NCBI GenBank assembly: GCA_005881495.1
Contig: VBHI01000351.1
Coordinates: 1-16,823, forward strand
Direction: 5' to 3'
Length of the DNA: 16,823 nucleotides
DNA from: Chloroflexota bacterium
GTDB lineage: Bacteria; Chloroflexota; Ktedonobacteria; Ktedonobacterales; Ktedonobacteraceae
Shown one piece after another: positions 1 through 6,801 of the stretch. The stretch's first letter is position 1. Every line of letters starts with the position of its first letter. The notes beneath the pieces were generated by a model. That model ran no database searches. It saw only the letters and a list, made by a program, of their open reading frames with translations, and was not told the origin of the DNA. Position numbers and translations under genes: made by a program.

Positions 1-76
1 CGCGCCACGTATTGTTTTCCGAAGAAGACGATTTAGCTCGCATTAATACCTCGGAGTTAGATGATTGTAAAGACAT
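1..76 (-). CDS. 5' end of an unidentified gene (partial)
   Basis: An ATG at 76-74 opens a frame that stays open to the left edge (25 codons, beginning MSLQSSNSEVLMRAK). It is preceded by a good ribosome binding site: on the minus strand AAAGGGGGA lies a few bases before the ATG. The visible residues are Ser/Asn/Glu-rich and polar, with no signal peptide, and too few to name a family. A promoter-like sequence in the repeat at 164-197 points toward it. An alternative reading is the end of a plus-strand gene at 3-125 (41 codons, plausible composition); the ribosome binding site makes the minus strand the better choice. Confidence 0.45.
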   Translation of the reverse strand, partial: MSLQSSNSEVLMRAKSSSSENNTWR

Positions 77-163
77 AAAATCCCCCTTTGTAATCGCCTC
101 AGGCACTTCCTTGCATCCCTGCTGACCTCCCAACAGCCGGGCGTGCGATGCGCAGCATCGCGC

Positions 164-197
164 CGCGTATAGTAGGGTTGACCCTGGCGGTCAACCT
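164..197. repeat. GTAG-headed palindromic repeat, family A, copy 1
   Basis: The 34-bp block matches 15576-15609 in the same orientation at 33 of 34 positions. It contains GTAG (172-175), then an exact 8-bp inverted repeat, GGTTGACC (176-183) and GGTCAACC (189-196), with a 5-nt loop. It sits about 20 bp beyond the stop of the hydrolase gene, so it could also help terminate that transcript. The CCTCCCAAC motif at 126-134 recurs near copy 2. I read it as a dispersed REP-like element. Confidence 0.8.
166..194 (-). promoter_or_regulatory. Promoter-like sequence inside family A repeat, facing the gene at 1-76
   Basis: Read on the minus strand, TTGACC (194-189) and TATACG (171-166) are separated by exactly 17 bp, fitting a sigma-70 type -35/-10 pair. 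The -35 half lies in the hairpin arm. It points to the partial gene starting at 76. The same arrangement occurs in copy 2 upstream of the gene at 15467. The -10 is only a moderate match, so this is a candidate. Confidence 0.35.
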
Positions 198-219
198 AGC
201 GTCGTTGGATGGATGGATA

Positions 220-1236
220 TCAAACTGCCCCACTATCAGGTCCAAGGGCAGCCGTATAAAAAGCGATAATGCGATCGACGTACACTTTTCCCTCTGTGTT
301 GAAAGATTGAGCATGGTCAGCACCCGGCACAGACCATGTCTGTACATTGGCGTTAGGAGCAGAACGAGCAGCGGCAGCAAGTATGTCCATATTCGACGGA
401 GGAAGGTAATGATCGTTAGCGCCATGAATGAAAAGTATTGGACGCGGCGCGATCTGGGCTACATAATCAACCGGGCGATCGGCATAAAAATTCACCCCAA
501 AGAGCGCCCGGGTCGCCAAAAGAGTGCCGGGAGTGAACATCGGTGGAAGATGACCGCCTTTGGGAACCACACGTTCCAGAATAGGGATGATATCGGCAAA
601 GGCGCAGTCTGAGACGATGGCGCGAATAGCTGGTTCCTGCACCGCTGCCATAATCAGCGAAGCTGCTCCCAACGAAACACCCCAACCGCCAATGACCCGA
701 GGACGCCCCAATGCGGGATAAGGAAGCGGACCTGACTGCAAGAAATCGACCGCACCCAGGACATCACGCTGTTCAAAGTAGCCCAGTGAGAGCGGCGCGG
801 GAGGTGACTCACCAGAGCCACGCATATCGAAAGCCAGCACGGCGAAACCATTCTTTGCAATTGCACCACTGAGATTGAGCAGACCAGCAGCCTTATCAGC
901 GCGGTTGGTGCGCGTGCCGTGCACAAAAACAATTGCGCGTTGCGTCGTCAATTTCCCGTTCGGCAGCACGCCGGGAATGAACCAGCCGCGTAATTGTACA
1001 TGATCAACCCGGCTGGGGAAAGTGACGTACTGAAACTGCAGACCCAGCGAGGCAGGTGTGGCATAAATCGGCTTCTGAGGTACATAGACCAGTTGAGTAG
1101 AAATGTAGAGCGAGATAGCCCCGTAGAGTACGGTTAGCACGGTTGAGATGATAAGCAGAACGACCACAAATCTGCGCAAGCCGCGGTTCGCTTTGATTGG
1201 TGAAGTTTTGACATTGGAAAATGATGTTGACTGCAT
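220..1236 (-). CDS. Membrane-anchored alpha/beta hydrolase
   Basis: The 338-residue protein has a basic N-terminus, one transmembrane segment (about residues 22-45) and then a serine hydrolase domain outside the cytoplasmic membrane. The oxyanion-loop HG (106-107), nucleophile elbow GVSLG with Ser188, acid Asp275 (HGAND) and His308 (GADHAQ) form a complete triad in the correct order. The layout resembles the BEM46/YqkD-like 'alpha/beta hydrolase with N-terminal anchor' group; substrate is unknown, with esterase or peptidase activity possible. I chose ATG 1236 because GAGAGG lies about 6 nt before it. The frame extends upstream to 1299, but that start has no comparable site and would fall beside the inverted repeat at 1313-1332. 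The gene is monocistronic in this window. Confidence 0.85.
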   Translation of the reverse strand: MQSTSFSNVKTSPIKANRGLRRFVVVLLIISTVLTVLYGAISLYISTQLVYVPQKPIYATPASLGLQFQYVTFPSRVDHVQLRGWFIPGVLPNGKLTTQRAIVFVHGTRTNRADKAAGLLNLSGAIAKNGFAVLAFDMRGSGESPPAPLSLGYFEQRDVLGAVDFLQSGPLPYPALGRPRVIGGWGVSLGAASLIMAAVQEPAIRAIVSDCAFADIIPILERVVPKGGHLPPMFTPGTLLATRALFGVNFYADRPVDYVAQIAPRPILFIHGANDHYLPPSNMDILAAAARSAPNANVQTWSVPGADHAQSFNTEGKVYVDRIIAFYTAALGPDSGAV

Positions 1237-1307
1237 AGACACCTCTCTCTTCTGCACAATCCTGGATGAAGATAGTAGTATCACCAGGCGCGCGAACAAC
1301 TGTGTGC

Positions 1308-1332
1308 AGTATACTTGAAAAATACTTCAAGT
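1308..1332 (-). promoter_or_regulatory. Possible operator/promoter of the alpha/beta hydrolase gene
   Basis: A perfect 7-bp inverted repeat, ACTTGAA (1313-1319) and TTCAAGT (1326-1332), is separated by 6 nt. On the minus strand TATACT (1313-1308) abuts it and could be the -10 of the hydrolase gene about 70 bp downstream; the corresponding -35 (GTACAC at 1336-1331) is poor. A dyad in the promoter spacer is a typical repressor-site position, but the regulator is unknown. Confidence 0.3.
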
Positions 1333-1589
1333 GTACAGTGTCATTTGCCCCATTTCTTCACTTAATTTTATGCTAAAAAAGCCCCTATAGTTAATATTGA
1401 CTTGCTACTTCAAAGGCCAGATCACTTCTGTTCTCCATTCAGACGGATTAGGCGGTCAGAGCTGACAGGAAGAAGAGCATGTGACGGTTTTGTTATGATG
1501 AAGCGGTGCATTGTGACAGCATTGTGTAATCAATGCACTATCCTCGTAATGAAGAGAACATTTTTAACCATAAGTGAAAGGAACAGATC
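1333..1589. other. Gene-free spacer with a three-part GCATTG repeat
   Basis: No convincing gene lies here. At 1506-1538, GTGCATTG (1506-1513) and CAATGCAC (1531-1538) form a perfect 8-bp inverted repeat. A second GCATTG at 1519-1524 can also pair with the right arm, giving two mutually exclusive hairpins about 50-80 bp before the small ORF at 1590. A frame at 1402-1707 crosses this DNA but has Cys/Arg/Ser-rich non-protein-like composition and no good ribosome binding site. Confidence 0.4.
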
Positions 1590-1727
1590 ATGGCAACTGA
1601 CAATACTGAGATGCGCCACTTCACTGTGCGTGAATATCCAACGATCGTCGTCGACAACGATTTCGGCAGGATACATGTCAGGGGAGCACAAGCAATCAAC
1701 GAAGTAAGCATTCAAGCGACAACTTGA
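1590..1727 (+). pseudogene. 45-codon remnant or micro-gene resembling the N-terminus of a DUF4097-type protein
   Basis: The frame begins with an ATG preceded by AAAGGAA at a suitable distance and encodes 45 residues. The core 'FTVREYPTIVVDNDFGRIHV' resembles the start of beta-strand-rich DUF4097/adhesin-like proteins, where an F-V-...-P-x-I-V-V-x-N-x-x-G-x-I-x-V pattern begins the first repeat. A family member would normally run for 200 or more residues; here a TGA follows after QATT. Fourteen bases later the coaE gene ends on the other strand, so no remaining body of the gene is present. Most likely it is a truncated gene; a genuine small protein remains possible because start signals and codon use look intact. 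Confidence 0.5.
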
Positions 1728-1740
1728 GATTGTTCAGCAC

Positions 1741-2346
1741 CTAAGCGGGGAAACTTGCACAAAAACGGGCAAATGCTGCTGCGACCAGTCGGCGAGTTTC
1801 CTCGAGAGTACCACTGTTATTGATGACTTCATCTACCAGCGCCAGTCTATCAGCTACCAGCGGTTGGGCATTAATACGCGCCTTTGCCTCCGCCTCGCTC
1901 ATCTCATTCCGTGCCATCAACCGCTCCAGCTCCTGCTCTTCAGCACAAATCACCAACCACTTACTCTGACAAAAAGCCCCGGAACCACCTTCCAATAATT
2001 TTACCGCGTCAATAATGGCAATACCCGAAGCACTTACAGAGGCCAATTCGCCAACCAGAGCAATACTCACTGCCGGGTGAACTATGGCCTCGAGCCGCCG
2101 CATTGCGCCAGCATCCTGGAAAACAATTTCCCCCAGCGCTTTGCGGTCAACACTGCCATCAGGAGCCATGACAGTACCCCCGAAAGTCTCCGCTACCTTT
2201 ACCGCGATAGGTTGGCCAGCCTCATACAGCTTATGCACCACAGCATCCGCATCGATATAACGCTCCGCTCCCATTTCGAGCAGCATCTTCCCAACGGCAG
2301 TCTTACCACAAGCAATATTGCCTGTCAGCCCAATAATACGAGGCAT
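1741..2346 (-). CDS. coaE: Dephospho-CoA kinase
   Basis: The 201-residue protein phosphorylates the 3'-hydroxyl of dephospho-CoA with ATP, the last step of coenzyme A synthesis, in the cytosol. The P-loop GNIACGKT (9-16), the IDADAVVHKL segment (31-40) that contacts the CoA moiety, the IVHP motif (His90-Pro91) and the DAVKLLEGG strand match CoaE, and the length is typical. The family more often has GxGSGKS; the Ile-Ala-Cys variant keeps the Lys-Thr needed for ATP. AGGAG lies 10 nt before the ATG. It is transcribed alone and ends 13 bp from the small plus-strand ORF. A MITE-like element begins about 50 bp upstream and may have displaced its promoter. Confidence 0.95.
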   Translation of the reverse strand: MPRIIGLTGNIACGKTAVGKMLLEMGAERYIDADAVVHKLYEAGQPIAVKVAETFGGTVMAPDGSVDRKALGEIVFQDAGAMRRLEAIVHPAVSIALVGELASVSASGIAIIDAVKLLEGGSGAFCQSKWLVICAEEQELERLMARNEMSEAEAKARINAQPLVADRLALVDEVINNSGTLEETRRLVAAAFARFCASFPA

Positions 2347-2396
2347 CTCAGCTACGCTCCTAACACATCGAGTATTTGTTTATGACTCTTAGGCAT

Positions 2397-2561
2397 GGTT
2401 CAAATGAACTTGACAGTTCCTCACCAACAGAAAGACACAGCCCTGTCATGCTGAGCGCAGCGAAGCATCTCTGTGCCGATTGCGACAGACCCTTCGCTTC
2501 GCGGAGGCGTGACACGGTTTGACTGTTCAAACTGTCAAGTGTAATTCGTCCAAATTGAACC
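2397..2561. mobile_element. MITE-like inverted-repeat element
   Basis: The ends are GGTTCAA (2397-2403) and TTGAACC (2555-2561), perfect complements. Just inside are ACTTGACAGTT (2408-2418) and AACTGTCAAGT (2530-2540), an 11-bp perfect inverted pair. The interior holds a further dyad, AGCGAAG (2459-2465) and CTTCGCT (2492-2498), within a CTGTCATGCTGAGCGCAGCG-type segment that I associate with dispersed repeats in Chloroflexota. There is no ORF. No clear target-site duplication is visible, so mobility is inferred from nested terminal repeats only. Confidence 0.5.
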
Positions 2562-2590
2562 TTGCCTTATACAAAATAATCTGACCATCC

Positions 2591-2634
2591 GTAGGTGTAT
2601 GGATTACCCACTGACGATGTGGGTAATCCATACA
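2591..2634. repeat. GTAG-headed 15-bp perfect hairpin (family D)
   Basis: GTAG (2591-2594) is followed one base later by TGTATGGATTACCCA (2596-2610), a 9-nt loop, and the exact reverse complement TGGGTAATCCATACA (2620-2634). The next base begins another GTAG element, so the two form a head-to-tail pair. The stem is too perfect to be chance. A terminator role is unlikely because no T-tract follows. Confidence 0.8.
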
Positions 2635-2676
2635 GTAGGGGCCGATTTATCGCGCCCAGCGCCGATTTATCGGCCC
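2635..2676. repeat. GTAG-headed repeat, family C, copy 1
   Basis: The 42-bp unit is repeated at 13929-13970 with one difference. GTAG opens it; the 12-mer GCCGATTTATCG occurs twice (2641-2652 and 2661-2672). The outer arms GGGCCGAT and ATCGGCCC pair over 8 bp, with an internal TT/TT bulge and an inner ATCG/CGAT stem. It directly abuts the hairpin at 2591-2634. Confidence 0.85.
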
Positions 2677-2755
2677 TCGCTGGATTTTCCGCTCTCCAGA
2701 TAACAATAGTAAAACAGCATCAACAAGTATATCACAGCCTTAATAGAGGGTTAGC

Positions 2756-2776
2756 ACGCGTCACGCGTTCACGCGT
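2756..2776. promoter_or_regulatory. Triple ACGCGT motif upstream of the caspase-like gene
   Basis: The self-complementary hexamer ACGCGT occurs at 2756-2761, 2763-2768 and 2771-2776, spaced 7 and 8 bp, and is bracketed by GGGTT (2748-2752) and AACCC (2782-2786). Arrays of short palindromes at this position often bind a regulator. It lies about 40 bp upstream of the weak promoter candidate at 2816-2846. Confidence 0.35.
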
Positions 2777-2815
2777 AACTCAACCCTCCAAAAAGTACTT
2801 ATTCGTGCACAATTG

Positions 2816-2846
2816 TTGCATGTGTGACTAACGTGTATCGTACAAT
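2816..2846 (+). promoter_or_regulatory. Weak candidate promoter for the caspase-like gene
   Basis: TTGCAT (2816-2821) and TACAAT (2841-2846) are separated by 19 bp, longer than ideal. The -10 is good. Transcription would start near 2853, about 40 nt before the ATG at 2894. Confidence 0.3.
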
Positions 2847-2893
2847 AGCAAAGTTATTTGCTGGTCTATTAGACGCGACTAAGGAGCAAGCTA

Positions 2894-4714
2894 ATGGGCA
2901 GACGCCTGGGACTTGTTATTGGAATCAATTCCTATCAGGATGGAGCTTTCCAGCCGCTGCAATATGCTGAAACCGACGCACGAGCAATCGCTCAATGGCT
3001 TGTAAATACGCAAGGCGGCAACTGGTCACCCGCTGATGTACAACTTGTACAGGGCGCATATGCGACCCGGGAACTGGTTGAGACGCTGATCACCCAATTG
3101 TGCGTAAACGTGGCAGGTCCAGGAGATATTGTCTTCGTTTACTTTGCCGGTCATGCATTCCTGGATGATGTGAACGGCGATGGGTACCTGGCACTGGCAA
3201 ATACTCTCTATCAGCAGCCTGCAACGGGCATCCACCTGCCCACCTTAACCCAGCAATCAATGGGCCGCAGCCGCGCAGATCATGTTATTTTTCTATTTGA
3301 TTGTTTCCAGACAGGCCAGTCCTGGAGTAAGTTGCGTATGGCGCCTTACGACAACAAGCCACTAATTGGCCCTAACGTCCTCAATGCCTTGCAACAAACT
3401 GGCAATCGTTTGATACTCTGCTCCTGTCGGGGCAATGAGTTTGCCCACGAAACAGGTGAAAAAAATCTGGGAGTTTTTGCTCACCGTATGATTCTCGGCC
3501 TTTGCGGTCCCGCCAGCAACCCTGCAACCGGGCAGATCACACTTCAACGTCTCCATTCGCTCCTCTTTAGCTCACTTGGTGAACAACAACGCCCCCAGCT
3601 CTTTGGGAAAGAGCTTACACCGCTTGTTCTGGTTGGAGATTTGCCAGTTGCGCCAATAGCTATCCAGCAAAATGGACAGCTTCCTGATCTTCAAAGTGGT
3701 CCATTACCTACTCCCTTATCACCAAATGATCCTCAGTCCCCACCGCTCCAGGCCGCTACCGTGGGTACACTCATGAGTCAAGCGCCGCAGAGCGCTACCA
3801 CTACCACACAGATGTCGCAGATGTCACCATCAACCTCAGGTCAACTCGCACTCTCATCGGTAGCAGAACAACATTGTGAGATGCTCCTGAGACAGGCACA
3901 GCAATCGATACAACAGCACAATCCCGCAGCAGCATTCAACTACGTGGATCAGGCGCTGGTAGTTGCTCCAACTAACACCTCGGCCCTCATGCTCAAGGGG
4001 CAATTGCTCGGAACTGCTGGTCGCTTTCAAGAAGCACTGAATGTAGTAGAGCAGCTATTGAGAATAGACCCCGGCAACGCCCTGGGGTGGAGCATGCGAG
4101 CAGCACTGCTGTCAAACATGGGCCAGTATCAGATGGCTTTACAAGTAGTAGAACATTCCCTCGAACTTGATCCAAACAACCCGGAAACCTACTCTGTAAA
4201 AACAAACATCATGGGTCAAATCGCCGCGTATCAGAGCCAGAGTGACAGTAATAAACTGGTGATCTCACCGCCAAAAAAACGTGAAGGGTCCTTTGTTATT
4301 GACATAGGCCTACAAGTTTTAGGTCTGATATTGGGTATTGCTGGTGCCGGTCTACCAATCCTCAAGCCCGGGTTGCCACTTATCCTGGCTTTTATTTTAC
4401 AAAGCCTGGGATTGGCAATTCTCTGTATCAATGCCGCACGAGGCAGTTACCTCTACGGCTTTTCCCGTGTCTTCCTGACATTCATCACCAGTTGTATAGC
4501 CGCAGCTATCCTGGTGACCGGGGCTTTCCTCGGGGGAGTAAACAAAATTGGCACGGGTCGCATCTATGCAATAATACTTCACCACCCGGAACTCATAGTG
4601 CCCTTCCTCTTCTCCGGTATCTGGCTCGCGGCTGCAGCCGTTATCCCGCTGCTTGTAAGCCTTTTCGGCTTTATTGGCGGTCTGATAGTCGGCGTGAGAA
4701 GAAAGAAACGCTAA
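2894..4714 (+). CDS. Caspase-like (C14/metacaspase) peptidase with TPR repeats and C-terminal membrane domain
   Basis: The 606-residue protein opens with a caspase-fold domain (about 3-250): LGLVIGINSY at the first strand, catalytic His87 in YFAGHA and catalytic Cys137 in FLFDCFQTG, so the dyad is intact. A DVNGDG segment (92-97) follows the His and could bind calcium. Residues 255-320 are a Pro/Gln/Ser/Thr-rich linker, about 325-440 are TPR-like helices (AAAFNYVDQALVVAPTN, EALNVVEQLLRIDPGN, ALQVVEHSLELDPNN), and about 466-600 form four or so membrane segments ending in a basic VRRKKR tail. The peptidase probably faces the cytoplasm. AAGGAG at 2881-2886 is 7 nt before the ATG. Family members cleave after Arg/Lys or Asp and act in stress, cell-death or defence settings; the target here is unknown. 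It stands alone, convergent with the ABC-F gene 12 bp away. Confidence 0.88.
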   Translation: MGRRLGLVIGINSYQDGAFQPLQYAETDARAIAQWLVNTQGGNWSPADVQLVQGAYATRELVETLITQLCVNVAGPGDIVFVYFAGHAFLDDVNGDGYLALANTLYQQPATGIHLPTLTQQSMGRSRADHVIFLFDCFQTGQSWSKLRMAPYDNKPLIGPNVLNALQQTGNRLILCSCRGNEFAHETGEKNLGVFAHRMILGLCGPASNPATGQITLQRLHSLLFSSLGEQQRPQLFGKELTPLVLVGDLPVAPIAIQQNGQLPDLQSGPLPTPLSPNDPQSPPLQAATVGTLMSQAPQSATTTTQMSQMSPSTSGQLALSSVAEQHCEMLLRQAQQSIQQHNPAAAFNYVDQALVVAPTNTSALMLKGQLLGTAGRFQEALNVVEQLLRIDPGNALGWSMRAALLSNMGQYQMALQVVEHSLELDPNNPETYSVKTNIMGQIAAYQSQSDSNKLVISPPKKREGSFVIDIGLQVLGLILGIAGAGLPILKPGLPLILAFILQSLGLAILCINAARGSYLYGFSRVFLTFITSCIAAAILVTGAFLGGVNKIGTGRIYAIILHHPELIVPFLFSGIWLAAAAVIPLLVSLFGFIGGLIVGVRRKKR

Positions 4715-4726
4715 ACAAGCTTGCCG

Positions 4727-6655
4727 CTAGCTCACCTCTTCTGCCAGCCGCTCCCACTCTGTAAGAAGTTCATCCACATGTGCCCTGGCTTGTTCATATT
4801 CAGCTGTAAGTTCCGTAAGTCTGGTCGCATCTGCTTTGAGCGCTGCCTCGGATAACGCTTCTTCCAGAGCCTTGACGCGCTCCTCCGCCTTCTCAATTTC
4901 ACTCTCTACATCTTCCAGAGTACGCATTTTAACCTTGCTACTCTTCCTACCCTTCACTCTAGAGGCTGGCACAGCAGCTTTTGTCGTTGTTGTTCCTGCG
5001 TTCCCACTTTCGACGCGAGCAGAGATGGGAACTTCCAGTACAATCGGTTGTTTACGCGTGCGGTATTCGGTATAATTCCCCATGTAGGGGATCAAGACAC
5101 CGTCCTCGATGACCCATACCTTGGTCGCCAGGCTATCGATAAAGTAGCGGTCGTGCGAGACAAAGAGCAGCGTTCCCTCAAACTCCCCTAAGACTTCTTC
5201 GAGAAATTGACGCGATTGAAGATCAAGGTGGTTAGTCGGCTCATCTAATACCAGCAGGTTGGACCCCTGGAGGGTTAGTTTCGCGAGAGCCACACGGCTG
5301 CGCTCTCCACCGCTAAGTGCGCTAATTGGTTTGAACACATCGTCCCCTGAGAAGAGGAAACGTCCAAGAAATGTACGTGCGCCCTCTTCGCTCAATGTTG
5401 TCACCTGGCGGATTTCGTCAATGATGCTCCGTTCGTCATCGAGACCAGTATGGGTTTGTGAGTAATACCCGATACGTACATTATGACCCAAAAACAACTG
5501 TCCACCAACGGGCGGCAGTCCGCCAATGATCGTACGCAAAAGCGTCGTCTTACCAGAGCCGTTTGGCCCAAGCAGACCGACCCGGTCACCTCGTAATAGT
5601 TCCAGGTCAGCCACCCTCACCAGTTCTGTACGCTCTTTCGCTTCACTGATATAGCCAACAGCGAGCTTTTGTGTCGATATGACTACCAGCCCACTGTCAA
5701 CAACCGGGGTAAACTCGAAGCGCATCTCTGGAAAATCCTGGGGACGCTCGACACGCTCCAGGCGATCAAGGAGTTTTTGCCGACCTCGCGCCTCACGACT
5801 ACGTTGACCAGCCTTGTAACGGCGAATAAACTCCTCCGTATGAGCAATATGCGCCTGTTGCGCTTCATATTCACGCAAACGACGTTCCATGCGCTCATCG
5901 CGCAAGTGCAGATATTTTGTATAGTTGCCGGGATATTCTTCAATTCGGCCAAAAGCCATCTCTATAGTACGCGAAACAACCTTATCGAGAAAGTAGCGAT
6001 CGTGAGCGACCACAACCATAGCGCCTTTCCAGCCTCCAAGATACGTCTCCAACCACTCCAGGGCCTCCAGGTCAAGGTGGTTGGTTGGCTCATCCAATAG
6101 AAGCAGATCCGGCTCTTGTAAGAGCAGTTTGCCCAGTGCAGCACGGGTTTGTTGCCCACCGCTGAGCTGGAGCACTGGAGATTCTTGTTGCTCACGCGTA
6201 AAGCCTAAACCATCGAGTACCTGACCAACGCGATGTTCATACGTATAACCCCCAGCATGTTCGAGACGCGTCTGCAGTTCAGCATAGCGTTGTAGCAATT
6301 GTTCATGCAGGGTTGGATCCGCAGCGGCAGCCAGTGCCATGCCAAGCTCGTTCAGTTCGTGCTCCCAGGCGCGCACTTCCGCGAAAACGGTGAGCATCTC
6401 TTCACGCAATGTGTTCTCGGCCTGAAAGTCTGTTACCTGCAAAAGATAGCCGATACGTGTATTGCGAGCCACAGCGACACTGCCCTCGTCTGGTTCCTCG
6501 CGGCCCGCTAATATATTCAGCAACGTGGATTTCCCGGCACCATTGGGACCTACAAGTCCAATGCGATCATCTTCATTGACCTGCAAGCTCACATCACGAA
6601 AAATGCGTTCAGCGCCGAATGATTTTCCTACCCGGATGACACTTACTATTGGCAT
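4727..6655 (-). CDS. ABC-F family ATPase (ribosome-associated type)
   Basis: The 642-residue soluble protein has two ABC modules and no membrane segments. Module 1: Walker A GPNGAGKS (36-43), signature LSGGQ (164-168), Walker B LLLLDEP with TNHLD (184-194). Module 2: GPNGSGKT (363-370), LSGGE (447-451), VLDEPTNHLD. A charged helical linker lies at about 250-305, the P-site-tRNA interaction motif region of ABC-F proteins. A Ser/Thr/Lys linker (about 545-577) leads to a C-terminal coiled coil (578-642), as in Uup/YfmR-type members. ABC-F proteins act on ribosomes, relieving stalls or conferring antibiotic protection; sequence alone cannot separate housekeeping from resistance. AGGTGAG precedes the ATG by about 9 nt. 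It diverges from the phosphoribosyltransferase gene and shares a 12-bp tail-to-tail gap with the caspase-like gene, with no room for a terminator. Confidence 0.93.
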   Translation of the reverse strand: MPIVSVIRVGKSFGAERIFRDVSLQVNEDDRIGLVGPNGAGKSTLLNILAGREEPDEGSVAVARNTRIGYLLQVTDFQAENTLREEMLTVFAEVRAWEHELNELGMALAAAADPTLHEQLLQRYAELQTRLEHAGGYTYEHRVGQVLDGLGFTREQQESPVLQLSGGQQTRAALGKLLLQEPDLLLLDEPTNHLDLEALEWLETYLGGWKGAMVVVAHDRYFLDKVVSRTIEMAFGRIEEYPGNYTKYLHLRDERMERRLREYEAQQAHIAHTEEFIRRYKAGQRSREARGRQKLLDRLERVERPQDFPEMRFEFTPVVDSGLVVISTQKLAVGYISEAKERTELVRVADLELLRGDRVGLLGPNGSGKTTLLRTIIGGLPPVGGQLFLGHNVRIGYYSQTHTGLDDERSIIDEIRQVTTLSEEGARTFLGRFLFSGDDVFKPISALSGGERSRVALAKLTLQGSNLLVLDEPTNHLDLQSRQFLEEVLGEFEGTLLFVSHDRYFIDSLATKVWVIEDGVLIPYMGNYTEYRTRKQPIVLEVPISARVESGNAGTTTTKAAVPASRVKGRKSSKVKMRTLEDVESEIEKAEERVKALEEALSEAALKADATRLTELTAEYEQARAHVDELLTEWERLAEEVS

Positions 6656-6720
6656 ACGTCGTTTCTCACCTATTGATCAATTCGCTATAGTGATATATCT
6701 TTAACAAAGCGAAAATAGCG

Positions 6721-6786
6721 TACCATACTGAAGCAAGCCCTGCAAGATGAGTTTCAAATGGTTGGCTTGAAAGATACAATATGGTA
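6721..6786. promoter_or_regulatory. Nested inverted repeat between divergent genes
   Basis: TACCATA (6721-6727) pairs with TATGGTA (6780-6786), and CAAGCC (6734-6739) pairs with GGCTTG (6764-6769). The right arms overlap the -35 and -10 of the promoter at 6762-6790. This could be an operator for the phosphoribosyltransferase gene or for both divergent genes; no regulator is identified. Confidence 0.3.
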
Positions 6787-6790
6787 TACT
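6762..6790 (+). promoter_or_regulatory. Sigma-70-type promoter of the phosphoribosyltransferase gene
   Basis: TTGGCT (6762-6767), a 17-bp spacer, and TATACT (6785-6790) predict a start near 6797. This argues against the upstream in-frame ATG at 6758 as the translation start, since it would lie before the transcript begins. Confidence 0.55.
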
Positions 6791-6801
6791 GACAATGCAG
6801 G

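Noticed and set aside
3..125. 41-codon plus-strand frame open from the left edge
   Set aside because: Plausible composition, but the opposite strand has an ATG with a strong ribosome binding site covering the same DNA; only one is likely real.
5078..5090. CCCCATGTAGGGG, a GTAG-containing palindrome
   Set aside because: It lies inside the ABC-F coding region and encodes conserved residues (PYMGNY); not an intergenic GTAG-headed repeat.
5669..6100. 143-codon open frame on the plus strand
   Set aside because: Antisense within the ABC-F gene, which has both nucleotide-binding modules intact.
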